Notes under the pieces: generated by a model
Databases searched by the model: none
The model's input: the letters and a program-made list of their open reading frames with translations, nothing else
Told to the model about the DNA's origin: nothing
Source of the DNA: Ectobius pallidus
Lineage: Eukaryota > Arthropoda > Insecta > Blattodea > Ectobiidae
NCBI GenBank assembly: GCA_964059195.1
Contig: CAXKWD010000005.1
Coordinates: 139,091,686 to 139,155,685 of the forward strand
Reading direction: 5' to 3'
DNA length: 64,000 nucleotides
Part shown: one piece after another, positions 55,247-64,000 of the stretch
Layout of the letters: every line of letters begins with the position of its first letter
How positions within the stretch are numbered: position 1 is the stretch's first letter
Program-made: the position numbers and the translations under genes

Positions 55247-55776
55247 GTGTGTCAAAAGTTTTACATTAAGAGTGATGAATAGTTAAATATAATAAAATAT
55301 GCAAAAACAAAGCAGACTGTTGATTGGTTTAAAACTTTAATGGTTAACATGACGCATTAATTTAATTATGTACATTTTAATTGTTTTAAACCAGCGATCT
55401 GAAATCTGAGCAAAAACAACAACAGTACATTACGCAACAAGCCTATAACGGCTTTTATTTCGATAGGAATATGTTGATGAAACAAACAAAGCGAGTTTCA
55501 TGATTTTCATATGAATATCTTAATTACTATTATAGGCAAGTTGCATACAACTTCTTTTTTTCGACCGTAATTAAATTTTTAAGTTTTGAAATTTTAAATT
55601 CATAACAAAGAAGGAAATCGGCTGACTTTCAGCTGTTAGCAAGTTTTCGTAGTTGTCTTCTGCGATAGATGGAGCTGATGGCGTACGATCAACTCGAAGC
55701 TTGTTCTTGGCCGTTTTCTTGATACGAACGGATGTTTAGAAGAAGAAATTAATTCAGTTCAGTATAATATTAAAAT

Positions 55777-56229
55777 TAGGGCTGAAAATCGATTAAAATT
55801 TCTAATCAAGTTAATGCTTGACTTTAGTCGATTAATCGACTAATTAATCGACAAACAGGTCTGTATTTTAAACGAAACCAAAGTGTACATTTAATATTGT
55901 TTTACACGTTTAATAATAACTACTACACTACAGATAATAAGAAGAAATCCTGAATTAATGAACAGCATTATTGGTTAACTAGTGAAAAAATATATACAAA
56001 ACTTACATTTTCGGTTATTTTTTCAGCCAAGACTTGAGATACTAGAGTTTGTTGACATTTGAATGTTCAAGAGACAATAATGTGTAAAGACCGGAGAAGC
56101 GAGAGAAAGGAGTTTGGTCATTTGACCCATTTCTCGAAAAACGTTTTTGAGAATTCGACTAAACCGATTAATCGGAAAATGTAATTGATCGAAGATTAAA
56201 TTTTTAATCGATTAATCGATATAGCCCTA
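55777..56229. mobile_element. hAT-like MITE (TAGGGCT... ATCGATTAATCG)
   Basis: The left end is TAGGGCTGAAAATCGATTAA; the right end, inverted, is TAGGGCTATATCGATTAATC. The flanks ATTAAAAT and ATTAATTT are an imperfect 8-bp duplication. ATCGATTAATCG-rich ends are common in hAT elements. It is 453 bp with no transposase. Confidence 0.7.
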
Positions 56230-57330
56230 ATTAATTTATTTTATTTTAAATACATGCTGTTTATTACGCAGGTTCATTTGAAGCTCTCAAGGTTTCAAGA
56301 TCGTTCAGTGTTCGATAATAGTCTATACCACATCTGTGTTATACAGCGGAAATCCGGATCGTAATGGATGTCATTTTAATACCATTAAATCATATGTAAT
56401 AAAATTATTGTACTATGGTCAGAACAAAACAAAATGTGATTTGAAAGTCACATAACTTCCTCTGCCCAAATAAATGTTTGCCTTCTAGTATAATATATTA
56501 TGTATGACATTCTCTTCTTGTAAATTGGCTGTAATAATGAAGAGAATGTCGTTACCACAATATCGTATCGCATCCCCGAATGATTCATAACCCATATCAA
56601 ATACTATAGAGACAATACCGGACACTTACTGGTAGAAAAATGGGGGACAGATTTTGCAGCACTCCTGGTGGCACAACCTAGAAACTTGGGGCAAAATTAA
56701 AATATTCAAAACATATATAAACTGTAATATGCTATTCTGAGCCATAGGTAGATACCCCTTATACATAACATACCGAGTCTGGCTATTTCGGCTCTTCTAT
56801 TAAAAACTGTTTAACATATATATATCTAGATACTGCAATTGTATTCAGTAGTAGCAGGTTGGGCCGCTAGATGGTGCTCAAAATATTGTCCCCCGATATA
56901 TCGCAATGTGTCCTGTATTGGTCTAGATTGTATTTGCCCATATGCAATCTGATTAATGTATTCACGTAATTTTCTTTACTGTAAGCATGGCCAATACATC
57001 TTTCTCACTTCACAGTCTGATATAGGCCGTGTTGCAAAGAGCGTGTATTCAGTTGTTTGAACCTGATCAAAGCTTTATTATTCACCAGGAGGATGAGTTT
57101 CTGCAAGCAGTTAGGTGGCTTATAACCAGGCTTTAAAACTTAGTGCCCGAACCCACAGAGGGAGTTGATTCCGGTTACCAACAACCTGAGTATAGGGGGT
57201 GGAGGGTGATTGCGTAGGCTGATAAGACAGTCATTGATAGTAGTACCGAGAAGTGAATGCGCTCGTAGTACGGTGCCTCTCAAATTGGTCAACAGTGTAC
57301 CTTGTCATTGTGCGTGTTTAAATTTATAAT
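56230..57330. other. Intronic or intergenic DNA, nothing recognised
   Basis: No gene support. The stretch at 57010-57330 just before the transposase fragment is GC-richer and may be its 5' region. Confidence 0.4.
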
Positions 57331-57332
57331 AC

Positions 57333-57521
57333 GTGTTCGGCATGCCGAAAGTAAAGTGTTCTAAAACGCAAATATATATTGAAACATTTGGGAGAGACTA
57401 TTATACACAGACAGGAGAAAGTATAGTTTTGCATGCTTGTAATGTGAGTTTAGATAATGAGAAGTTATTTTGTGGTCTTCCTATATCTGTATTCCGGTTT
57501 GTTTACTATCACGTGAACTAG
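57333..57521 (+). pseudogene. Transposase-type zinc-finger N-terminus fragment
   Basis: From the ATG at 57342 it reads MPKVKCSKTQIYIETFGRDY, then SIVLHACNVSLDNEKLFCG. This recalls the N-terminus of hAT-related BED-finger proteins (the CGGBP1-like group: MPK-K-SKxQLYxxEFG then a CxxC and a KRF-like motif). The second part of the finger is missing and the frame stops after 62 codons, so it is a truncated copy. The resemblance is by eye. Confidence 0.4.
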
Positions 57522-58030
57522 CATCTGGTAGCTAGGGCATACGCCGAGCAAAGTCTGTACAGTACGGTTGCTGTTAACATATTCGATCGGGTACTAAGTT
57601 TTAAAGCCTGCTTGTAACTACTCTTCCGAGAATTTGTTCAAAAAAATGTTTCAAATAAAAGTGGCAGCTCTTAGTATAAGCACCTTATGCACAAAATTTA
57701 AACAAAATCATTAGAGCAGTTTTCAAGAAAATCGCGAAAAAGGAAATTTTCTTTACGTAAAGTCCCTTAAAAATAAGAGAAAGCCGTCGCCAATCTTCGT
57801 GTCACATCCTAAACACAAAATTTTGTTTCCTTACGATGTTTGCGTTCTGGAGCTAAGGTGTTAACATACAGACACACACACTGACATAAGCTTACACACA
57901 AAGGCATGTTTCTGAAAATAGTGTTTTTGGATTCAGGGAACCTCAAAACTTATATCTATGTTAAAAACTCAACTTCCGAATTTGGGGGTCGAAAACAATA
58001 TTTTCTCTACCTATAGTGTCTATGCTAAGG
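57522..58030. other. No gene seen
   Basis: AT-rich DNA without recognisable features other than a short (CA)n-like stretch near 57870. Confidence 0.5.
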
Positions 58031-58034
58031 GCAG

Positions 58035-58390
58035 AGGAAGTAATAATTGAAGAAGGTAGAATCAGACTGAAAAATCCAATGTCATAGCCAGGATTTGAAT
58101 CAGGATCTTCGGCTCTTCGTGCCGCTGCTCTACCATTGAGCTACCATGGCAACATGCCGTTACAACATTAAATTCTTCAACTGACTCACATGTCCCGGTA
58201 TTATACTGGGATATGTGAGTCGGAGAATTTTCTGTTGTACCGGCATGTTGCCATAATAGAGCAACGGCACGGAAAGCCGGAGATCCAGGTTCACATCCCG
58301 GGTATAGCATTGCATTTTTCAGTCCGACTCTACCTTTCCACCTTAGCCTACACACGACCAGTGTGAAAGATTTATCATTCCGAAGTATTA
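58035..58390. repeat. Two SINE family D copies, head-to-head inverted pair
   Basis: The minus copy (about 58035-58195) has A box GGTAGCTCAATGGTAGAGCA and B box GATTCAAATCC. The plus copy (about 58205-58390) has the same body (CATTTTTCAGTCCGACTCTA, CCTTTCCACCTTAGCC). They meet at a palindrome centred near 58203 (GACTCACAT...ATGTGAGTC). The long minus frame 58062-58355 is an artefact of this pair. Confidence 0.8.
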
Positions 58391-59225
58391 ATTATTATTC
58401 GTTTCATTTTATTCGTGAAATAGTATTTATAAATAACTTACAACTTTTTTCTTCACATTCTCTAGAAAATGCTAAAGCGACTGCGTAATTTCAAAAGCAT
58501 TCGTTACATTGCCATTAACAATTTCAAAAAATACAATGTCAGCTACGATAAATCGGTTCCAGACTCAGACATTTATAATTCTATACGCTTTCAATATTAC
58601 ATCGTGTCTCTGTTGTACCTTCTCCTACATATTGTAGCTGTTGAATACCTATACTACGTATTGCAAAGTTTTGATAGGGTTGGAATTGAATAATTGTTGA
58701 TTTCACGTCCCAAGCACAGCACCACTTCAATACACTTCTACCTGTCATGTTATAAGTCAATCACACGCTCCCCTCTGTGACCCGGAATCGTTGGTGTGTG
58801 TAGATTCAGACTTCCGAACAGTCCTATAATGGGGCTCCTTGTTATACGCTCTTGTGTTCTCTGCTTCGTTATACCTTTCGCAGAAATATAATATAAAGAC
58901 ACTCTTGTTTCATACAACGAATTTATTACATTGCATAGATATGTAAAATCTCACATAAATAAGGTTTTCCGTAAAATTACAAAAGCTAAAATATATGTAA
59001 AATTTCACATAACTCAGGGTTTCCGTAAAACTACAAAAACTAAAATTGTAGCGAAACTATAACAAATAAATAGACATATTCTTTCTTTTTCAAGAAAGTT
59101 TATGTATGTAATTTCTATGGTTTGAATAATTCCTATTTACACCAAAAGAGAAGGACCGTAACTTTGTTCCTGAGGTACAAATTGGATTCCTGTTGAGATC
59201 ATTGGGATGTTTCAGTTAAATTAAT
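58391..59225. other. AT-rich DNA, nothing recognised
   Basis: A short direct repeat (TAAAATYTCACATAA...GTTTTCCGTAAAAYTACA) occurs at about 58946 and 59000. The frame at 58469-58693 has no family resemblance. Confidence 0.45.
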
Positions 59226-59227
59226 CT

Positions 59228-59705
59228 TCAGCTTACTTACTCACTTACTCAATGGCAATAGACAATTCCTTAGCAATCTGAAGGAATATCTATCTATTTT
59301 ATGTAACCCGAAGGTTCATTTCCGCACTTACCTGAGCCCGCCATTCAACCCTATTCTGCACTAACTCCATCCAACCATCCCTCGCAAATCCTACTTCCCT
59401 TAAATCTATCCTAATTTTGTCCTGCCACCTGCATCTAGTTTTTCCAAATGATCTCTTTCCTTCGGGTCTCCCAGTCAATATTTTTTAGATATGTCTTTCC
59501 TCCTCCATGCGCACAACATGTCCAGCCCACTTCATACTCTTACTGTATTCGATGAAAAGTACAGGTTATGAGCTTTGTCATTATGTCCCCGTTTTCATCT
59601 CTCTTAGGTACGAATATTTTCCTAAGCACCCTGTTTTCAAACACACTCAGATTATGTTCTTCTCGAAGAGTAAGGAAACATGTCTTTCGTTCATATAGTA
59701 CAACC
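59228..59705 (-). pseudogene. Non-LTR retrotransposon ORF2 C-terminus, degenerate
   Basis: The minus strand reads FENRVLRKIFVPKRDENGD, then after a frame break MKWAGHVVRMEEERH, an in-frame stop, then GRPEGKRSFGKTRCRWQDKI and RIDLREVGFARDGWMELVQ. It ends AEMNLRVT with a stop at 59299-59301. The order RWAGHVxRM / GRPxGKRxxGRxRxRWxD / WRAxVxxxMNLRV is typical of the region after the reverse transcriptase in many arthropod LINEs. Stops and frame breaks make it dead. A shorter relative lies at 53722-53845. Confidence 0.75.
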
Positions 59706-60120
59706 GGATGGTCTCAAAAAGTATAATTTTGTTACAAAAGTAAATTATATCTAAAAGTTCATTCATTAACTGTGAAATTTGTTTTTAAAATAAAACAAAA
59801 CTGTAATTTATTTTTAAAACTAATTTTGTTTATGTCCATTACAAATGGACAGGGGGTCTGAAAGAGTTAAAATATTAAACGATACAGTTTTATTATTATA
59901 TAATACAATTCATTCCTGCGATCCTGGTATGTAGAGATGTCCATTACTCCAATATCTGTATGCCATAGAGGATATACTAAATATAATAGACTATGAAATA
60001 ACTATGATTTGAAAGTAACATAAAGCAAATTTAAATGAACACATCCTCTAGTATGTCTTCATTTAAACGAAATTTAGAAAGTCTAAATGGCAAAAATCAA
60101 ACCGGATAAGCCCTCGTCAT
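59706..60120. other. AT-rich DNA, nothing recognised
   Basis: No gene or clear repeat. Confidence 0.5.
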
Positions 60121-60130
60121 TATAAAGCAT

Positions 60131-60155
60131 TTATAAAGAGGCACTCGTGACGTCA
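60131..60155 (+). promoter_or_regulatory. Candidate TATA box plus full CRE
   Basis: TTATAAAGAG at 60131 is followed by the palindromic TGACGTCA at 60148-60155. Downstream, GC-richer DNA has TCAGT (60201) and a donor-like CG/GTGAGT (about 60250). This could be a promoter with a first exon, or a transposon end. No coding exon is attached. Confidence 0.25.
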
Positions 60156-60588
60156 GGAAAGGGCAAGTTTGTTTACAAGTTTTGTTTGAACGCGGTGTAG
60201 TCAGTCGTCGGTAGTCATCGGTCCCAGTTGGGTGCTTTGCATGTGAGTTCGGTGAGTTCCAGTTTTAACCTCGGCAATAGAAGCTTCTCCTTCGGGGATA
60301 GGTAACAACTGCTGTACTTCTCTCACATAGATTTGTAAGGTATGAATTGTTAAATCTTAAGTTTTTGCCAAGGTCGAATAAAGAAAGGTAGAGTCCCCTT
60401 CGAATGTAAAAATTGAGCTTCTGAAGACTGTATTAAAGATAATAATAATAAAAATGCCAAATAATAACACATCATTAATAATAATAATAAAATTAATGGA
60501 ACTCCTTCAGAATAGCGTAGCCAGCCATGCTCTTGTAATTAGCGACCGTACCCCTCCGAACCGCGGGGAACAAAAGAGAAACGATCGG

Positions 60589-61078
60589 TGCAAGGGTAAA
60601 ATTTCCGTCGCAGAAAAGATTCAATGGGAGACATAATAAACTCCGCTCTATTCAGTATATTGCCCCTAAACTAATACAAATGTTCCTAACCTGACATAAC
60701 CTGTCGCTGACCAAGAATTCCACGCCTTTCGTAAAACATCGTTACATGGCACGAACCCCGCGCTGTGCAGAATACTGCTGCTAAACTAACATGACTGTTC
60801 CTAACCTAACATAACCTGTCACGGACCTAGAATTCTTAATGCAGAAGCTTTTCTACCGTTCCACATTATTAATAATTATAATGATAATACTTAGGGGGAA
60901 AAATAGTTTTATGCTGCACCCTAGGCTCCTCTCTAACGAGGCCCGCCTGGGAAGGTGGGGTTTAGGGTTTCGTCACAGAAGAAATTCAATGTGAGACATA
61001 ATAAACCTCGTGCTATTCAGTATATTGCTCCTAAACTAACATAAACGTTCCCAACCTAACAAAACGGCAGAGCTTGGC
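60589..61078 (+). repeat. Interspersed repeat R, two plus-strand copies
   Basis: Copy 1 (60589-60868) has GGGTAAAATTTCC, GAGACATAATAAACTCCGC, TTCCTAACCTGACATAACC, with an internal duplication of the TTCCTAACCTAACATAACC part. Copy 2 (60968-61078) restarts at CGTCACAGAAGAAATTCAAT. A minus copy lies at 41455-41680. No coding content was recognised. Confidence 0.7.
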
Positions 61079-61080
61079 TG

Positions 61081-62306
61081 GTGTGCAGCATAAATCTATC
61101 TTTTGCCAAAATATTACTATTCATATAGCTGTTCTAGTTACGGATATTAATATTTTTGTCATTATCTTCAGCATATTCTTAGGAATATTTTGTGTTTTGG
61201 ATACGCAGAAAACTGATGACATATAGATTAGATTAAGATTAGATTATTACGCATTATTAGATTAGATTGTCTGAAACTTGATTCTCTCTCTGCTTGTTTG
61301 AACGCTATAAATATTCCTAGTGATTTAAGGATTTCGAGCAAGCTAATGGAAAATTCCTTATCTTTATCCTAATATAATAATAATCAGTTCAAAATATGAC
61401 TGTTTGATCCCTCCTTTGTGCAATGTGTCTATTTGCAACCTGCTTCTCTTTACAATTAACAATTTTCATTTGATATTGTAATCTTTAAACTCTAATTTCT
61501 GTCCTAAGCCGAAAGGCCTAGATCCTAAAATCGTGAAGGAAGCATTAATTAGGCACTGTTTAGTCTTTTCACTATGATCCTAGAGTCCGTCGACGGTGTA
61601 CATTTGTGAAGCACGTGAGGTAAAGCATACTGTAGGCTATTTTCATACAGCAAAAATGATTTCAGAACTTCTAACCTTATCAGTTTGATATAACTTAATC
61701 TAAATTTGTTAAACATTAAACTTCATTGTTTTTTTTTTTTTGTTATCAAAATTATAAATTGTAACTGCCACCAACATGGCACAGATTTGAATTTTGACCA
61801 TCCATCAAATCAACTGAATCTGGTGACTGAGCAATTTTATCTTTCTTTCTTGAATGTCTTTCCAACGATTTTGCCACCTATATGCTAGGATCGTCATTTA
61901 TTACATTTGTTTTTTCTTCAGCTTTCTATTAATATAATTGTATTCAAAGCCTGTTCAATTTTTACTGCGTATTCTAGGAGTTCAATCGACATTTTAAGAT
62001 GAACCGCAAACACTTGAGAAATGTGTAAATATAAGGGATGCATCTGTTAAATTTATGGAGATTTTTTGTATTTTCGGTAATTTTTTGTGCAACAGAATAA
62101 AAGTAACTTCATTTGTCGTTGTTAAGACCGTATTCAACAATAAGTTTCAATAACATTCGATTTACTTTTAATGGATTATGAAGATATCGGAGTATTTGAA
62201 TATTATACACTATTGATAGGCCCAATAACAAAACATTCCACAAAAAACACAAATATTCCAGTAGAAATATTTTATTGCCACGGATGATATATAAAGGAAG
62301 TAGAAT
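61081..62306. other. AT-rich DNA upstream of the small membrane-protein ORF
   Basis: Nothing recognised. The last 25 bases contain ATATATAAAGG (about 62287), too close to the ATG at 62307 to act as a normal TATA box for it. Confidence 0.45.
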
Positions 62307-62669
62307 ATGCCGGACATGACAAGTGATATTCAACGCGTTCGTCATTGGAAGCATGAAGTGTACAAACTTGCCTCGGAACAACTGAGAAAAGTGAAGGAAA
62401 ATGAATGTGAGTTCGAAAACGACTTGAGGAACTCAGCATCTGTATTGTGTGGCAGGAACTATTACATTTTGCTTATAATCGTAACCTTGATTGCGCTGTG
62501 GATCGCTATGGTGTTGGGAGCTCTGATGGCAAGAAATGCGTGTAATCCAGATTATAATCCTTGCTTCCGTTGTTTGTACCGGTACCAAGAGTGCACCGAA
62601 GGGCTGTGGTTCATGCCTTCCTTCTTATTCTCAAGACAGATTCCTATAAATTGCGAGTATATAGGCTAA
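62307..62669 (+). CDS. Unrecognised one-span membrane protein, 120 aa, intronless
   Basis: I do not recognise the family. Residues 1-50 are charged and probably helical (Lys/Arg/Glu-rich, with RHWKHEVYKLASEQLRKVKE). Residues 53-75 are a strong hydrophobic span (YILLIIVTLIALWIAMVLGA near its core). Residues 77-120 carry five Cys (79, 86, 89, 96, 116) with aromatic residues, such as CNPDYNPCFRCLYRYQEC. The lack of basic residues within the span and the Cys-rich C-terminal side suggest a type II topology with a disulphide-bonded luminal domain; this is inference. A second Met at residue 4 could be the start. It is on the same strand as the cyclase and possibly nested in its intron. A single exon without introns could also mean a retrocopy or chance. 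A shadow frame on the minus strand overlaps the start. Confidence 0.45.
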   Translation: MPDMTSDIQRVRHWKHEVYKLASEQLRKVKENECEFENDLRNSASVLCGRNYYILLIIVTLIALWIAMVLGALMARNACNPDYNPCFRCLYRYQECTEGLWFMPSFLFSRQIPINCEYIG

Positions 62670-62739
62670 TATAAATACAGCTACTGCTAAAACTAATGTT
62701 TTCATCTTTCTGTTAATGTTACAAAATGTTGTAGGATTT

Positions 62740-63060
62740 GGTAGTATGGCTTTCTTCGGCAGGGTTCAATTCCCGGCCGGTTCGGGATTTTTCAGAAAAG
62801 GAAGATTTTCTTCTTGGGCTTAGGACAGGGTGTTGTGCTCTCCACTCATATCCATTCCGCGCGAGGCTATAGGAAATCTCCACGGTATCACCCATGCATG
62901 AAAGAGCCTTGGGCGAATCGTGGTCATCATCCCATGGCTTCGTTCCGGGTTTGGATCTGCCTTGGAGCAGAACCTAATCATTAGGTTTCGAATGTTAATA
63001 CAGGGATTGAAGACTTGAGTTTAGAGCACCGCCGTCTCGAGAATTACACTGCCTGTCCTA
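62740..63060 (+). repeat. SINE family E, tRNA-derived
   Basis: The head has GTAGTATGGCTTTCTTCGGC and B box GGGTTCAATTCCCGGCC. The long body includes GCCTTGGAGCAGAACCTAAT and ends near CGCCGTCTCGAGAATTACAC. It starts shortly after the small membrane-protein ORF. Confidence 0.65.
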
Positions 63061-63219
63061 TGCTTAATTTTAACATGGAGTTCAGAGTATTGTTAAATTG
63101 CCTAATTTCTCCAGTAGAGGCGACACAGTTAGCATAGCATAGCAAAGCATGAAATTCCAGCATATTTCAGTTTCCGAGTTTATACTTCAGAGGGCAACAC
63201 ATAGCAGAGGGTAATGTAA

Positions 63220-63356
63220 TAGTATATTGCGACACAAGGGCGGAAAGGCACGTTTACGGGTCGAGGAAACAGATTGAAAACCCGAGGCGCCTGCGCCGAG
63301 GGTTTTTAAGTTTTCGAGACCCGTAAATGCCTTTACGGTCCGTGTGTTGCATGCTA
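63220..63356. repeat. GC-rich palindrome with ~50-bp arms
   Basis: TAGTATATTGCGACACA...GGCACGTTTACGGGTC at the left pairs imperfectly with GACCCGTAAATGCC...TGTGTTGCATGCTA at the right. An inner imperfect pair (AAACCCGAGGCGC and GCGCCGAGGGTTT) surrounds the centre. It may be a foldback MITE. Confidence 0.65.
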
Positions 63357-64000
63357 TTTTTTGCACGACGGTTACTTATATCAATTTAATTATATTAATT
63401 GTGACATTACCTGAAAATATTATGTATATACAGTCTTAAATATTGGAGCTTATTTCAGAAAGGGATTCGCATTTGTTATTGTTTATGGCAACCGAATATT
63501 TATAAAGCGGGGAGGCCTTGGTCATTACTCATTACAGACCGCAAATAAGCGTTTGCGGGCGGTAAAGTAACTCAGTAAATCAGATAACCACCTGTTAACA
63601 GTTTTACAGGTGATTTACAGTTCTACTTGCAATGAACTTCTTTAAAAGAATTTGCTCTTGTTTGCTCGCTTCATGAGCTCCAAATAATATTTTGCTTGCC
63701 CCTATAAAATATGAATAATTGCATTAATTTTTAAATTAAGATACCTGATAAGGCATAACATTAAATGAAATTAATTTTTAATTTATCTCGACCATTTAGT
63801 GAATATTGTTCTCCTCTACCCAATTTATAATACTGAAATATGAAGTTAAATTACAAATATGACCAGGACCATAAAAATGACCAAACTATGACATTATATG
63901 CTAAATAAAAACGGTCCGATTAAGATAACATGCATTCAGTTCGTATTTAAATGTGTTTGCGGTGAGTACGCAGGCCAGGACAAAAATATGACATGCCATA
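63357..64000. other. No gene seen
   Basis: AT-rich apart from a short GC-richer stretch (63500-63570). No exon of the cyclase was recognised. Confidence 0.5.

Noticed and set aside
58062..58355. 97-codon minus-strand frame
   Set aside because: It spans an inverted pair of SINEs and has no independent coding evidence.
62109..62381. 90-codon minus-strand frame rich in hydrophobic residues
   Set aside because: It is AT-rich and overlaps antisense the better-supported frame at 62307-62669.

Overview
The window looks like nuclear DNA of a large, AT-rich insect genome. It contains the 3' part of a class 1 semaphorin gene spread over introns of up to 21 kb. It also holds several tRNA-derived SINE families, BEL/Pao, Helitron, piggyBac, hAT, PIF/Harbinger-like and LINE copies, and insect-type SINE and LINE tails. 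A polyneopteran such as a cockroach or termite (Blattodea) is my best guess from the repeat style and gene size; this is inference. No prokaryotic features, rRNA, genuine tRNA gene or CRISPR array was seen.

1-39672, + strand: six exons of a class 1 semaphorin, most likely Sema1a (1444-1598, 5289-5336, 9671-9781, 15022-15156, 18160-18349, 39504-39672). They join in one open frame of 268 codons plus stop. They encode part of the PSI domain, a variable extracellular stalk, one membrane span and the cytoplasmic tail. The sema-domain exons lie upstream of the window. The introns carry a piggyBac relic (3666-5066), Penelope-like repeats, SINEs, a 1.28 kb inverted-repeat element with dispersed 12-mers (21022-22301), a young but internally deleted BEL/Pao retrotransposon with near-identical 1.4 kb LTRs (22520-29800), a Harbinger-like MITE and a second element with dispersed motifs just before the last exon.

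39673-48600: the semaphorin 3' region and intergenic DNA with SINEs, an inverted SINE dimer and a hAT MITE with a perfect 8-bp target duplication. 48600-49025: a compact 5' region with a full RFX X-box consensus, an in-frame upstream ORF that abuts the start codon, and the first coding exon of a receptor-type guanylate cyclase / natriuretic-peptide-receptor-like gene, on the same strand as the semaphorin. The rest of that gene was not found and is presumably beyond the window or in exons I could not recognise.

49026-64000: repeat-rich DNA, probably first intron of the cyclase. It holds a tandem Helitron-like array, a second Helitron-like element, a hAT MITE, a transposase-type zinc-finger fragment, SINEs, a LINE 3' end, an intronless 120-codon ORF for an unrecognised one-span membrane protein (62307-62669) and a long palindrome.

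The two main genes may be functionally related. Class 1 semaphorins signal through plexin, and in Drosophila a receptor guanylate cyclase (Gyc76C) acts in Sema-1a/PlexA axon repulsion. Whether the cyclase here is that orthologue cannot be decided from one exon. All calls rest on reading the sequence; no search was run.
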